From: Affinundibacterium fentianense
GTDB taxonomy: Bacteria > Pseudomonadota > Gammaproteobacteria > Burkholderiales > Burkholderiaceae_D
Direction: 5' to 3'
DNA length: 64,000 nucleotides
NCBI RefSeq assembly: GCF_018139545.1
Contig: NZ_JAGSPJ010000007.1
Coordinates: 62,001-126,000, forward strand
This document shows, piece after piece, positions 49,980 to 58,422 of this stretch. How positions within the stretch are numbered: position 1 is the stretch's first letter; every line of letters begins with the position of its first letter. A program made the translations under genes and the position numbers. The notes beneath the pieces were generated by a model. It had not been told where the DNA came from, did not search any database, and saw nothing but the letters and a program-made list of their open reading frames with translations.

Positions 49980-51464
49980 ATGAAAGCTCATCAATCCACG
50001 GAACCTGCAGAGGCGATGTTGGCGGAACGAATAAGGATGAATGCGCACCCACAGAAATCGGGTAGCCAAACGCCCCAAGCTGGGTCGACCGCAATGCTTG
50101 AATCGCTTTTTCAATCATCAAGTGTTGATGTCATACACGAAATTCGAAGCAGGTTTCCATACAGGCCGAGCCATCTCGATCAAACACTTAGTGAGCAGGC
50201 TGCAGATTGTGGACTCACACAATCGAGTTCATATTTAAAACGAAAATGGCGAGCAATGACGAAGAAGGATGCTTCACTGAGTCAGCGTGTTAGGGCAATC
50301 CCATTGTTGGGATATTGCTTGGTATGGCTCAAAGCCTTGATTCGCCTTCCAGTTACACGTCAACAACACACTTTCGCTTTGGCTGATTTAGAACGGAGAA
50401 TTGGTCTGCAGGCAGAAGATTTACGTCGATTACATGAACGCGTCGATGCACTGGAGCCTCTACTTGAGCTCGTTTATGTGCAAGTTGTAGAGCAGACGAA
50501 TCGCACAGTGCAGGCCGCCGAATCCGGGTTGAGTAAGCGATTGCAGCAATACGATATGCTCGACCTCGGTGCCCGCGTAATGCGTTTGGAAAAAAAAGTC
50601 GGCAGTCGGGAGTTTCGCACTTTGCTGCATCGTGCAAGTCGGTATTCGGAGTCCCCTGACAAAAACAAAAAACGGGTAGATGAAGCGCCAACAGAATTGA
50701 CCAAAATGGCGAGCCCTGAGCACAGTTTGTCTGCCGAGACTAGCCACGCAATACTTGTCAATCCAAGGCCTGTACAAAGTCAGTCGCCTTCTACTTTTGA
50801 CGTTGATGCCTTTTATTATGAATTCGAGCAAGCGTTTCGTGGCGATGAGTATGCAATTGCACAGCGCCAACGAGTGTACATTGACTACCTGCAAGACTTT
50901 TTGACCTTAAGTAAATCAGACCGTTCTTTGTTCGTCGATCTCGGTTGTGGGCGCGGCGAGTGGTTGAGTTTGTTAAAGGAGATCGGCATTCCAGCTTTAG
51001 GGATTGATCTCAACGCAGATAAAGTGCAAGCATGCCGTGCCATCGGATTGCAGGCTGAAGTAGCCGATGCGCTTGGATTTTTATCGCAACAAGCCAGCGA
51101 CAGTTTAGGTGGTGTAACCGCCTTTCACTTGATTGAACATATTTCATTCGAAAGCTTAATTGCGTTATTCGATTCAGCATATCGCGCGTTGCGTCCAGGC
51201 GGAATACTAATTTTTGAGACCCCCAATCCTGAAAATTTGATCACGGGAGCATGTAACTTCTACTACGACCCGAGTCATCTCAAACCAATCGTGCCAGATG
51301 TCGCAGTTTTTATGGCCAAGCAGCGAGGATTTGCTAAGGCACAAATTGTGCGTTTAAATCCATTCGAAGACCACTATCAGTTGCCAGAGACAGACGCGAG
51401 CGCGCGAGTGCTGAATCAATACCTGTTTGGCCCGCGAGATTATGCTTTGATCGCTAGGAAGTAA
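49980..51464 (+). CDS. Coiled-coil methyltransferase, candidate chain terminator
   Basis: 494 aa. Residues about 130-200 have heptad-like pattern (LADLERRIGLQAEDLRRLHERVDALEPLLEL) fitting a coiled coil. Residues about 300-494 form a class I methyltransferase with VDLGCGRGEWLSLL (about 318), LGIDLNADKV and a distinct FHLIEHI. It starts two bases before the next gene's ATG overlap region, so is co-transcribed with the 1097-aa glycosyltransferase. Known chain-length systems (WbdD) join a coiled coil and a methyltransferase to cap O-chains for Wzt; by analogy this is a candidate cap enzyme. No kinase domain is seen. Confidence 0.75.
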   Translation: MKAHQSTEPAEAMLAERIRMNAHPQKSGSQTPQAGSTAMLESLFQSSSVDVIHEIRSRFPYRPSHLDQTLSEQAADCGLTQSSSYLKRKWRAMTKKDASLSQRVRAIPLLGYCLVWLKALIRLPVTRQQHTFALADLERRIGLQAEDLRRLHERVDALEPLLELVYVQVVEQTNRTVQAAESGLSKRLQQYDMLDLGARVMRLEKKVGSREFRTLLHRASRYSESPDKNKKRVDEAPTELTKMASPEHSLSAETSHAILVNPRPVQSQSPSTFDVDAFYYEFEQAFRGDEYAIAQRQRVYIDYLQDFLTLSKSDRSLFVDLGCGRGEWLSLLKEIGIPALGIDLNADKVQACRAIGLQAEVADALGFLSQQASDSLGGVTAFHLIEHISFESLIALFDSAYRALRPGGILIFETPNPENLITGACNFYYDPSHLKPIVPDVAVFMAKQRGFAKAQIVRLNPFEDHYQLPETDASARVLNQYLFGPRDYALIARK

Positions 51465-51465
51465 T

Positions 51466-54400
51466 ATGGCAGTGAAGTCTATCCATCAATTTATTTCAGC
51501 AACACAGCTTGATGCCACTTCATTAGCATTGGCGTTGGAAGTACAAAAAAAAATACAAGGATTGGGTCTTCATTCAACGATCTTTTCGGATTTTATTCCC
51601 GCACAGTTTCCTGATGTATCCGCACTTAGATCGATCCAAGAATTGAAGTCAGATTCTTCAATCATTATGTTGATTGATGGTCACGATGTGGAGCAAGTAC
51701 CTGTTTTAGCCGATATTAAATGTTTGCAACTAGCGCAGTTTTTAAGTTTGCATAAGGCTGAAATGGCTCGTTCCCCGTCACCGGAACAAGTTTCGAATAC
51801 ACGCTTTTTGCTTGAGCGTTGTCGTGATGCATGTTTGATTGTGACGCCATTGTCGCGTGCGCCGTTGGCGGCAGGGGTAGATGCTTGGGAAGCCACAGTC
51901 GAGCAAGTTTCTATCATGCTGGGACGTTTGAAAGCGTTGACCGATTTACCCTTGCGTGTTGTGCTTGTGGGTAGCGAGCTTTCTAATGCTCAAACAAAAA
52001 TAATCCAACAACATATCGCGACTTCTGCCTTCAACAGTGACATCGTATTGCAGGTGATCAGCGATTTCGATACAAGTCCGCAAAATCAAAGTCGAGATCA
52101 AGATCAAGGCGTCCATCAAGACCCAATATGGATTGAGACAAGCACTTGGCCTCAAATTTTATGTTTTGCCGATATGGTATGGCTACCGGAGTCGAACGAT
52201 TGCACAGCTAAGGTTTGCCGCTATGCGACCGCCTACCATGTACCGATTGTGGCGTGTGAAAATGAGATCATGCGTCGAGAGTTTGGGACGGGTATGAAGA
52301 ATAACCTGTTCCTCTCAAATACAGTTTCGGCGCAAGAGCAAGCGTCAGTGTTGTTAACTTTGCTTAAAGAGCCGAGATTGCGGGCTTTTCAAGTTCAACT
52401 TCAAGATCGTGCTTGGAGACGACAAGCACTCCAGCGGAGTTTAGATCGGATCGATCCGAGTTGTGTTCTTGCGTTGGATTTGAATGAGTTCAACGTTGAG
52501 GCTGAGTCATGGCTCATCGAAGGCCCATGCGATAGTCACTATAGTTTGGCAATCGTCAATCGTGAATTGGCAAGAGGGCTGAAAAAACTCGATGCGCCGC
52601 ATTTGTCTATCGCATTGCGTAGTATGGAAGGTCATGGAGATTTTGACGCTGCTGCTGATTTTGTTAACGCGAATCCAGACTGCGCGGAAATGCTCACATT
52701 TGCGAAGCAGATAGGTATACCTTCAGTTGCCGCGAGATTTTGTTATCCGCCACATGTTGCGAATATGGTGGCGCAGACCAAGCTTATCCACTCTTATGGT
52801 TGGGAGGAAACGGGTTTCCCACAACATTACGTCGCTGAATTTAATCGACGCTTGAATGGCGTTGCCGTTTTGTCGAATACCGTTGCGAAGATATTGCGGG
52901 ATAGTGGCGTTCGTATTCCTATTGCTGTGACAGGCGCTGGTGTCGACCAGTATCAAGAACAAGAACAAGGTTTGAGCGTTAGCGCTGCAACGCGCTTGCG
53001 CGAGGCCCGTCGATTTCAATTCCTGCATGTTTCTTCTTGTTTTCCACGCAAAGGTGTCGATGTTCTATTGCGCGCCTATGGCGCAGCTTTCCGAGCTGAC
53101 GATGATGTGAGCCTGATCATCAAGACATTTAGTAATCCGCATAACCAAGTTGCCCAGGATTTACAATTTTTACGCGATGCAGATCGCCATTTTCCGCACG
53201 TGCTCCTGATTGAAGAAGAATGGTCGCATGCAGACATGAGTGCTTTGTATCAACAAGCGAATGTGTTTGTTGCCCCAAGTCGTGGAGAAGGATTTGGCTT
53301 GCCGATCGCAGAAGCCATGCTCTACGGAGTGCCGGTGATAACGACTGCTTGGGGTGGTCAGACGGATTTTTGTACTGAGAAAACAGCATGGTTATGTGAC
53401 TACACTTTTGCAAAAGCGAATACCCATTTAGGGCTGACCCATTCTTTGTGGGCAGAGCCGGACGTGAAGCACCTCACGCAACAATTACGCGAATTGTATC
53501 AAAGTACTTTTCCTAATATTACTTCGCTGGTGCAAGCTAAAGTCGATGCGGCACGGACTTTAATACAAGAGAAATTTGGGTGGCAGCAAACTGCACAAAA
53601 TCTTCGAAGCTTGGTCTGTGCGATCCATCAACAGCCTCTTGTGCGTAAGGAACCGCAGATCGCTTGGATTAGTTCATGGAACGCTCGATGTGGTATCGCG
53701 AATTATTCGCATTTTTTGACACAAAATTTTCCAGCACATCGGCTACACGTGTTGGCAAATCATATTCCAGAACGAACAGGAATTGATCAAGACTTTGTTC
53801 TACGTTCTTGGGAAATCGCCTATGATGAAAACTTGGAAAACGCGATAGATTACATTAGCGAACACCAGATTTCGGCCGTTGTTGTTCAATATAATTTTGG
53901 TTTTTTCTCGCCGGAAAATTTAGGACTTTTCATCCAGTCTATGCACGATCTCGGCGTCGCCGTTTATGTGTTTTTCCATTCGACTGCGGATGTTTTTTTT
54001 GGCGGCCGACATTTTGCCTTGAAGAATATACAGCCCTCTCTGAGGCAAGTCGAACGCATCTTTGTGCACAGTATTGAAGACATGAACCGTCTTAAAGATT
54101 TGGGATTGGTTGAACAACTTTGTTATTTTCCGCACGGTATTGCACCTGTGCCCTCCAATTTGCCAGCACCGAGCGCGAAGCGCGTGATTGCTTCCTACGG
54201 CTTTTTGTTACCGCACAAAGGAATACAGCAACTTATCCGAGCTTTTGCAGCGTTAGAGCCCGAACGCAATGATTTGCATTTGCTGCTATTGAATGCCTTA
54301 TATCCTGTTCCAGTATCTCAAGACGAGGCCAACGCCTGTCTTCAATTAATTGCGCAACTGGGTTTGCAATCACGGGTTTGTTTGAAGACGGATTTTATGG

Positions 54401-54759
54401 CAGATGCCGATGTTTTACAGTTGCTGGCACAAGCAGAGGTGATTGTTTTTCCTTATCAGCACACGCAAGAATCGTCGAGTGCCGCAACGCGCGTTGGTTT
54501 GACTGCGGGGCGACCAGTTCTTGTGACACCGCTCGCCATTTTCTCGGATGTAGAAGAAGCCGTACATCGATTATCTGGAACAGAGCCTGAGCAGATTGCT
54601 GAAGGAATCCGCTATTTTCTCGAGAATCCTCATGTTGCATCAGAAAAGGCCGAACAGGTGGCGGCATGGATACGGGAAAGAAGTTGGCCACATTTGTCGA
54701 ACCGCTTGTTAAATATCATCGATGGAATAGCCAATCCCTTGGAGCATTATGTTAGGTAG
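51466..54759 (+). CDS. Multi-module GT4 glycosyltransferase
   Basis: 1097-aa protein. Residues 1-335 look like a degraded GT-B fold with no EGFGLP donor site. Module 2 (about 340-715) has HVSSCFPRKGVDVLLRAYG and the canonical GEGFGLPIAEAMLYGVP (about 603). Module 3 (about 728-1097) begins IAWISSWNARCGIANYSHFL, matching module 2 of the other giant enzyme, and has the variant donor region TQESSSAATRVGLTAGRP (about 1000). It starts one base after the methyltransferase stop and overlaps the acyltransferase by 11 bases. Function in chain elongation or terminal decoration is inferred. Confidence 0.85.
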   Translation: MAVKSIHQFISATQLDATSLALALEVQKKIQGLGLHSTIFSDFIPAQFPDVSALRSIQELKSDSSIIMLIDGHDVEQVPVLADIKCLQLAQFLSLHKAEMARSPSPEQVSNTRFLLERCRDACLIVTPLSRAPLAAGVDAWEATVEQVSIMLGRLKALTDLPLRVVLVGSELSNAQTKIIQQHIATSAFNSDIVLQVISDFDTSPQNQSRDQDQGVHQDPIWIETSTWPQILCFADMVWLPESNDCTAKVCRYATAYHVPIVACENEIMRREFGTGMKNNLFLSNTVSAQEQASVLLTLLKEPRLRAFQVQLQDRAWRRQALQRSLDRIDPSCVLALDLNEFNVEAESWLIEGPCDSHYSLAIVNRELARGLKKLDAPHLSIALRSMEGHGDFDAAADFVNANPDCAEMLTFAKQIGIPSVAARFCYPPHVANMVAQTKLIHSYGWEETGFPQHYVAEFNRRLNGVAVLSNTVAKILRDSGVRIPIAVTGAGVDQYQEQEQGLSVSAATRLREARRFQFLHVSSCFPRKGVDVLLRAYGAAFRADDDVSLIIKTFSNPHNQVAQDLQFLRDADRHFPHVLLIEEEWSHADMSALYQQANVFVAPSRGEGFGLPIAEAMLYGVPVITTAWGGQTDFCTEKTAWLCDYTFAKANTHLGLTHSLWAEPDVKHLTQQLRELYQSTFPNITSLVQAKVDAARTLIQEKFGWQQTAQNLRSLVCAIHQQPLVRKEPQIAWISSWNARCGIANYSHFLTQNFPAHRLHVLANHIPERTGIDQDFVLRSWEIAYDENLENAIDYISEHQISAVVVQYNFGFFSPENLGLFIQSMHDLGVAVYVFFHSTADVFFGGRHFALKNIQPSLRQVERIFVHSIEDMNRLKDLGLVEQLCYFPHGIAPVPSNLPAPSAKRVIASYGFLLPHKGIQQLIRAFAALEPERNDLHLLLLNALYPVPVSQDEANACLQLIAQLGLQSRVCLKTDFMADADVLQLLAQAEVIVFPYQHTQESSSAATRVGLTAGRPVLVTPLAIFSDVEEAVHRLSGTEPEQIAEGIRYFLENPHVASEKAEQVAAWIRERSWPHLSNRLLNIIDGIANPLEHYVR

Positions 54760-55714
54760 TTTTCGCCTTTTTTTAGCGCTTTGCGTCGCATTGAGTCACG
54801 CCAACTTTCGAGTCTTGGAACTCAATCCCGGTGTCATTGCAGTCGTGTGTTTTTACATGATCTCCGGTTTTGTGATGACAGCATTGATACGCCAACACTA
54901 TGTAGGTGGCCAAAAAATAGTTGGCTTTTATCTCGATAGAGCGCTGCGTTTATATCCTCAGTATTTGTTTATTGCCGGGATTACCTTAATCTGGTTTTAT
55001 CTGAGTGGACATCGGACAGACTTTTTGCAGTTCCCGCCAGCGATGCAAGAGTACTTGTCGAATTTGCTCCTCGTACCACTCAACTACTACATGTTTAATA
55101 ATAGTCATTTGTTTACTCTGATCCCACCTGCTTGGTCACTTGGTGCCGAGATCCAGTTTTACCTATTGATACCTATTTTGATCTTATTTCGATTGCGCTA
55201 TATTTGCTTGCTTCTGTCAGGAGGGATCTTTTTGTTTGCTTGTTGGGGAACAATCAATACCGAATTTTATGCTTATCGATTGTTGCCTGGTGTCTTATTG
55301 TTTTTTATGCTGGGTTCCGTTTTTTATGATTTGCGAGCGGAAAAAACGAAGGCAGCTTTTTGGGGAATATCGATACTAATTTTTTGTGGAGTGCTGTGGG
55401 GAATATTAAGTCAGTTTGGCCATCTACTATTACCTTATAATCGCGAAGTCATTATTGGCCTGCTGATTGGTGCGGCAGCGCTGTTTTTCCTCGCTCCATT
55501 GAAACAAGTCGCGTGGGATAATCGCCTTGGTGATCTCTCCTACGGCGTATTTCTAAATCATTTTTTTATTCAATGGGCGGTGTTGGGCGTGCCTAAAACG
55601 CTGATTGCGTGGTGTGCTTACGTTACGCTCAGTTTGAGTTTGGCTTGGGTGACGCAGCGTTTGGTTGAGCAGCCAGTTTTGCTATGGCGTCGTCAATTGC
55701 GTCTTTCAAATTGA
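54749..55714 (+). CDS. Acyltransferase 3 family membrane protein
   Basis: 321-aa integral membrane O-acyltransferase. The N-terminus SFRLFLALCVALSHANFR carries the family His, followed by VVCFYMISGFVMTALI with the FYMISGF motif. About ten hydrophobic helices follow, and LSYGVFLNHFF ends the conserved core. These enzymes O-acetylate sugars of surface glycans. It overlaps the preceding glycosyltransferase gene, so it probably modifies the same polymer. Confidence 0.9.
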   Translation: MLGSFRLFLALCVALSHANFRVLELNPGVIAVVCFYMISGFVMTALIRQHYVGGQKIVGFYLDRALRLYPQYLFIAGITLIWFYLSGHRTDFLQFPPAMQEYLSNLLLVPLNYYMFNNSHLFTLIPPAWSLGAEIQFYLLIPILILFRLRYICLLLSGGIFLFACWGTINTEFYAYRLLPGVLLFFMLGSVFYDLRAEKTKAAFWGISILIFCGVLWGILSQFGHLLLPYNREVIIGLLIGAAALFFLAPLKQVAWDNRLGDLSYGVFLNHFFIQWAVLGVPKTLIAWCAYVTLSLSLAWVTQRLVEQPVLLWRRQLRLSN

Positions 55715-55744
55715 GTGATATCTGCCGCGATTCGATTGGATTAA

Positions 55745-56449
55745 TTAAGTTTTATTATTCTCGCCTTCGTCCATGCCGACAGTTGCAACCTGCTTGAGTT
55801 TCTCAGGACGTTTGACAATGAGGATGGTCCCTTTTTTTTCCAGCACATTCATTTTCATGAGAGTATGAATCGCGCGAGAAACCGTTTCGCGGCTGGTGTT
55901 GACCATAATCGCGATTTCATGCTGCTTGGGCAAACCTTCGATGACTTGGCCATCTTTTGATTCGCGCACGAATGTTTGTAGTTGTGCGAAGACACGTTGG
56001 AATGCATTCGGAATGCTAAGGAGTGTACGTTGGTTGGAGGCAGCCCTAACGATTTGAGCGAAATGCGTCATCAAGCGTTTCGCAATCAAAGGATGATGAA
56101 AAATCAGATCGCGTGCATGATTGCTCGGTAGAAATGCGACTTCAGAGAGTTTGACTGAAATGACAGAGGCGGAGCGCGGTTGCCCGTCAATCACTGATAA
56201 TTCGCCAAAATATGCGCCAGGCAAAATGAAATGGATGCCAATTTCTCGACCTTCTTCACTAAGATCGACGACTTGTAATTTTCCATTTAGCAAAAAACCA
56301 AGGCTGTCCGCGATTTCACCTTTGCGCATCACAATATCATGGCTCAAGTAGCTGCGGCTCGACATCAAGCCCGCTACTTTTGCAAGTGTAGCTTCGTCAA
56401 AGTCTTTAAATAGTGGAATACTCGCAGCAACGTGTAAAGCAATAGGCAT
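55745..56449 (-). CDS. Crp/Fnr family transcriptional regulator
   Basis: 234 aa. The cyclic-nucleotide-binding jelly roll (about 10-130) includes GAYFGELSVIDGQPRSASVIS, which matches the cAMP-type phosphate-binding GELxxxxxxPRxAxV cassette. The Crp-type HTH (about 155-215) has QHEIAIMVNTSRETVSRAIHTLMK. No N-terminal FNR cysteine cluster is seen, so oxygen sensing is unlikely. Its last residues are acidic (GMDEGENNKT). It lies 31 bp from the convergent acyltransferase gene. Binding to CRP-type sites at 41623 and 62144 is an inference. Confidence 0.9.
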   Translation of the reverse strand: MPIALHVAASIPLFKDFDEATLAKVAGLMSSRSYLSHDIVMRKGEIADSLGFLLNGKLQVVDLSEEGREIGIHFILPGAYFGELSVIDGQPRSASVISVKLSEVAFLPSNHARDLIFHHPLIAKRLMTHFAQIVRAASNQRTLLSIPNAFQRVFAQLQTFVRESKDGQVIEGLPKQHEIAIMVNTSRETVSRAIHTLMKMNVLEKKGTILIVKRPEKLKQVATVGMDEGENNKT

Positions 56450-56942
56450 GAATGAATTGTGTTTATATCAAGTTAACGGTTATGTGGTTGAGCCCTGCGT
56501 CAACCGATCTCGATTGGATAGCGTTCCAATTACTACGTTTTGAAATCGGATGACGCATCTCGACGTTCGAAAAGTAGATGTTGCTAATGTTAATTTTTTC
56601 GAGTTTTAGGCCTAAAGTAACGCAAAAAAAGTGACGAAAAGCAAATTGGACGTAGAAATATCCCATATAAACAACAGGATACCAAAAATAAGTTAGAATC
56701 AGGTGTAAAGTTAAGAGCGTGCTAGATTGTAAACTTATTTTGTGTTCAATTAAATTTAAATTGAAGACCGTGTGTAGTTTCCGGGCAAGAGTTCTGCAAG
56801 CTCGCCAAAAGTCAAAAATCAAAAACAGGGCAATGTGTTGTGCACCAGTAGCGCATTGGCATGTGGCAAAAGCCATTACTGCTTAAAGCCCAAGTTATGC
56901 GACAAATGTTAGTAAGTCAGTTAGTTTTTAGAGGTAGTAGTT
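56450..56942. promoter_or_regulatory. Control region between Crp/Fnr and FecR genes
   Basis: 493 bp separating divergent genes. The inverted repeat TTCAATT-AAATTTA-AATTGAA (56745-56765) lies about 180 bp before the FecR gene. A minus-strand 137-codon frame across most of the region resembles no protein I know and lacks a ribosome binding site; I do not call it. GAGGTAG precedes the FecR ATG. Confidence 0.45.
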
Positions 56943-58268
56943 ATGCGTACATGGTTGAATCATATTAGAGCTGGCTTTTTCGTGTTGTTCTTCGCGATGG
57001 CAATGCCTTTGTGCGCTTGGGCAAATGAAGTTGCGGGAACGGTTTCTTTTGTTATTGGTGAAGCAAGCACACTAACAAACGGGCAGAAGCAAGCAATTTC
57101 TCGCGGAGATGCGATTAAAGCGGGACAGACGATCGCTACGGGTGTGAATGGGCATGTTCACATTAAATTGATCGATGGTGCTTTCGTCAGTATTCGTCCC
57201 TCATCACGTTTCGTTATTGAAGAATACAAATACGATGCTGAACAACCAAAGAACAGCCGCATTAAATTCAATTTAGAACAAGGCACGGCGCGTAGTATTA
57301 CGGGTAAAGCGGGTGAGGCATCGAAGGAATCTTACCGTTTAAATACGCCTTTGGCTGCGATTGGAATTCGCGGCACGGATTTTGTTGTACATACGGAGCA
57401 AAGCGTGACACGTGTTGTCGTGCAAAGTGGTGCAATTGTGATGTCCCCGCTAAGTCAAGAATGTTTATCGAGCGCGTTTGGCCCTTGCAACACAGCGACA
57501 GCACGCGTACTGACTGCTGCAATGCGCGATGCGTATTTAGAGTTACGTAATCACAAAGATGCGCCGATTTTGGTACCAGCTGAAAAGTCTCTGAACTCGC
57601 CTAATCTGATCGCTCCGCCGCGTCCAGAAGAACCTGTAGCTGAACGCAACGGCAAGGCGGCGAATAATACGCCACCTGTGGATGCGACCCAGATCGTGAC
57701 AGCGACGAATATTGCAAACAAGATTGATAGTTTAGCGAATGCAGTCAAACCAGAGCCCAAGCCAGAACCAGTCATTCCTGCCAAAATTTGGTGGGGACGT
57801 TGGGACGGTAGTTCGACAAATATGGAAGGGACGATCACCTCAGCGATGTCACCTGACCGTGAAGTGGTAATGGGAACGGCTTTGTTCGGGATTTTCCGTG
57901 AAGCAGGCGAAACCTTTGTACCTAGCTCGGGCGTTGCCAAATTCAAATTGGCTGCGTCAGAGTCTTATTTGATGTCAGCGGATCGCTCACTGACTGCTGC
58001 TTCGATTTTGAATCCGAGTTTGACAGTGGATTTTGCGAATCGTCGTTTTGACACAGCGTTGAATGTGAAGACGCAAGATGGCTTGGTCACGGAAATTCGT
58101 GCCGGTGGTGAAGTTACTTGGCAAGGTTTGTTTATCACTGAAACTGCAAGCCCCGATACGCTTGTGTTGGGTTCGTTATCAAAAAATAGCGATCAGGCGG
58201 GGTATTTATTTCAGCGCTCACTCAATGGCGGGACGTCCATAGTTGGCGCAACACGTTGGGTGCAATAA
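56943..58268 (+). CDS. FecR-domain periplasmic protein
   Basis: 441 aa with signal peptide (ending LCAWA) then a FecR domain (about 30-165) with the motif VSIRPSSRFVIEEYKYD and LNTPLAAIGIRGTDFVV. Unlike classic FecR it has no N-terminal cytoplasmic anti-sigma segment. A Pro/Glu-rich linker (about 215-285) leads to a C-terminal beta-rich domain (about 285-440). It begins a row with a CHASE2 cyclase and a TPR-barrel gene. Such FecR/CHASE2-cyclase neighbours recur in bacteria; the role, maybe signalling surface state, is inferred. Confidence 0.85.
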   Translation: MRTWLNHIRAGFFVLFFAMAMPLCAWANEVAGTVSFVIGEASTLTNGQKQAISRGDAIKAGQTIATGVNGHVHIKLIDGAFVSIRPSSRFVIEEYKYDAEQPKNSRIKFNLEQGTARSITGKAGEASKESYRLNTPLAAIGIRGTDFVVHTEQSVTRVVVQSGAIVMSPLSQECLSSAFGPCNTATARVLTAAMRDAYLELRNHKDAPILVPAEKSLNSPNLIAPPRPEEPVAERNGKAANNTPPVDATQIVTATNIANKIDSLANAVKPEPKPEPVIPAKIWWGRWDGSSTNMEGTITSAMSPDREVVMGTALFGIFREAGETFVPSSGVAKFKLAASESYLMSADRSLTAASILNPSLTVDFANRRFDTALNVKTQDGLVTEIRAGGEVTWQGLFITETASPDTLVLGSLSKNSDQAGYLFQRSLNGGTSIVGATRWVQ

Positions 58269-58373
58269 ACAGCTTTTGAAGCAGTTTTCGAAACAGTTTT
58301 TGAAAGTGTTCATTTGATTCGTCAATTCGATTCACCAATTAACCCATCGAGTAATCTGGTGGGTATTCGATTC

Positions 58374-58410
58374 AGCAAAAGTCAGGAGCGCGCTCCTGAC
58401 TTTTGCTTTT
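58374..58410 (+). terminator. 34-bp perfect palindrome / terminator just before the cyclase
   Basis: The arms 58374-58390 and 58391-58407 are exact reverse complements (17 bp each, centre GCGCGC), followed by a T run. The start codon of the cyclase is 16 bp after it, and its ribosome binding site GAGGG lies in between. It looks like a terminator of the FecR gene, or an attenuator. Confidence 0.85.
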
Positions 58411-58422
58411 GAGGGCAGATGT

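Noticed and set aside
56463..56876. 137-codon minus-strand ORF upstream of the FecR gene
   Set aside because: Unusual composition, no ribosome binding site, and it spans the likely control region.
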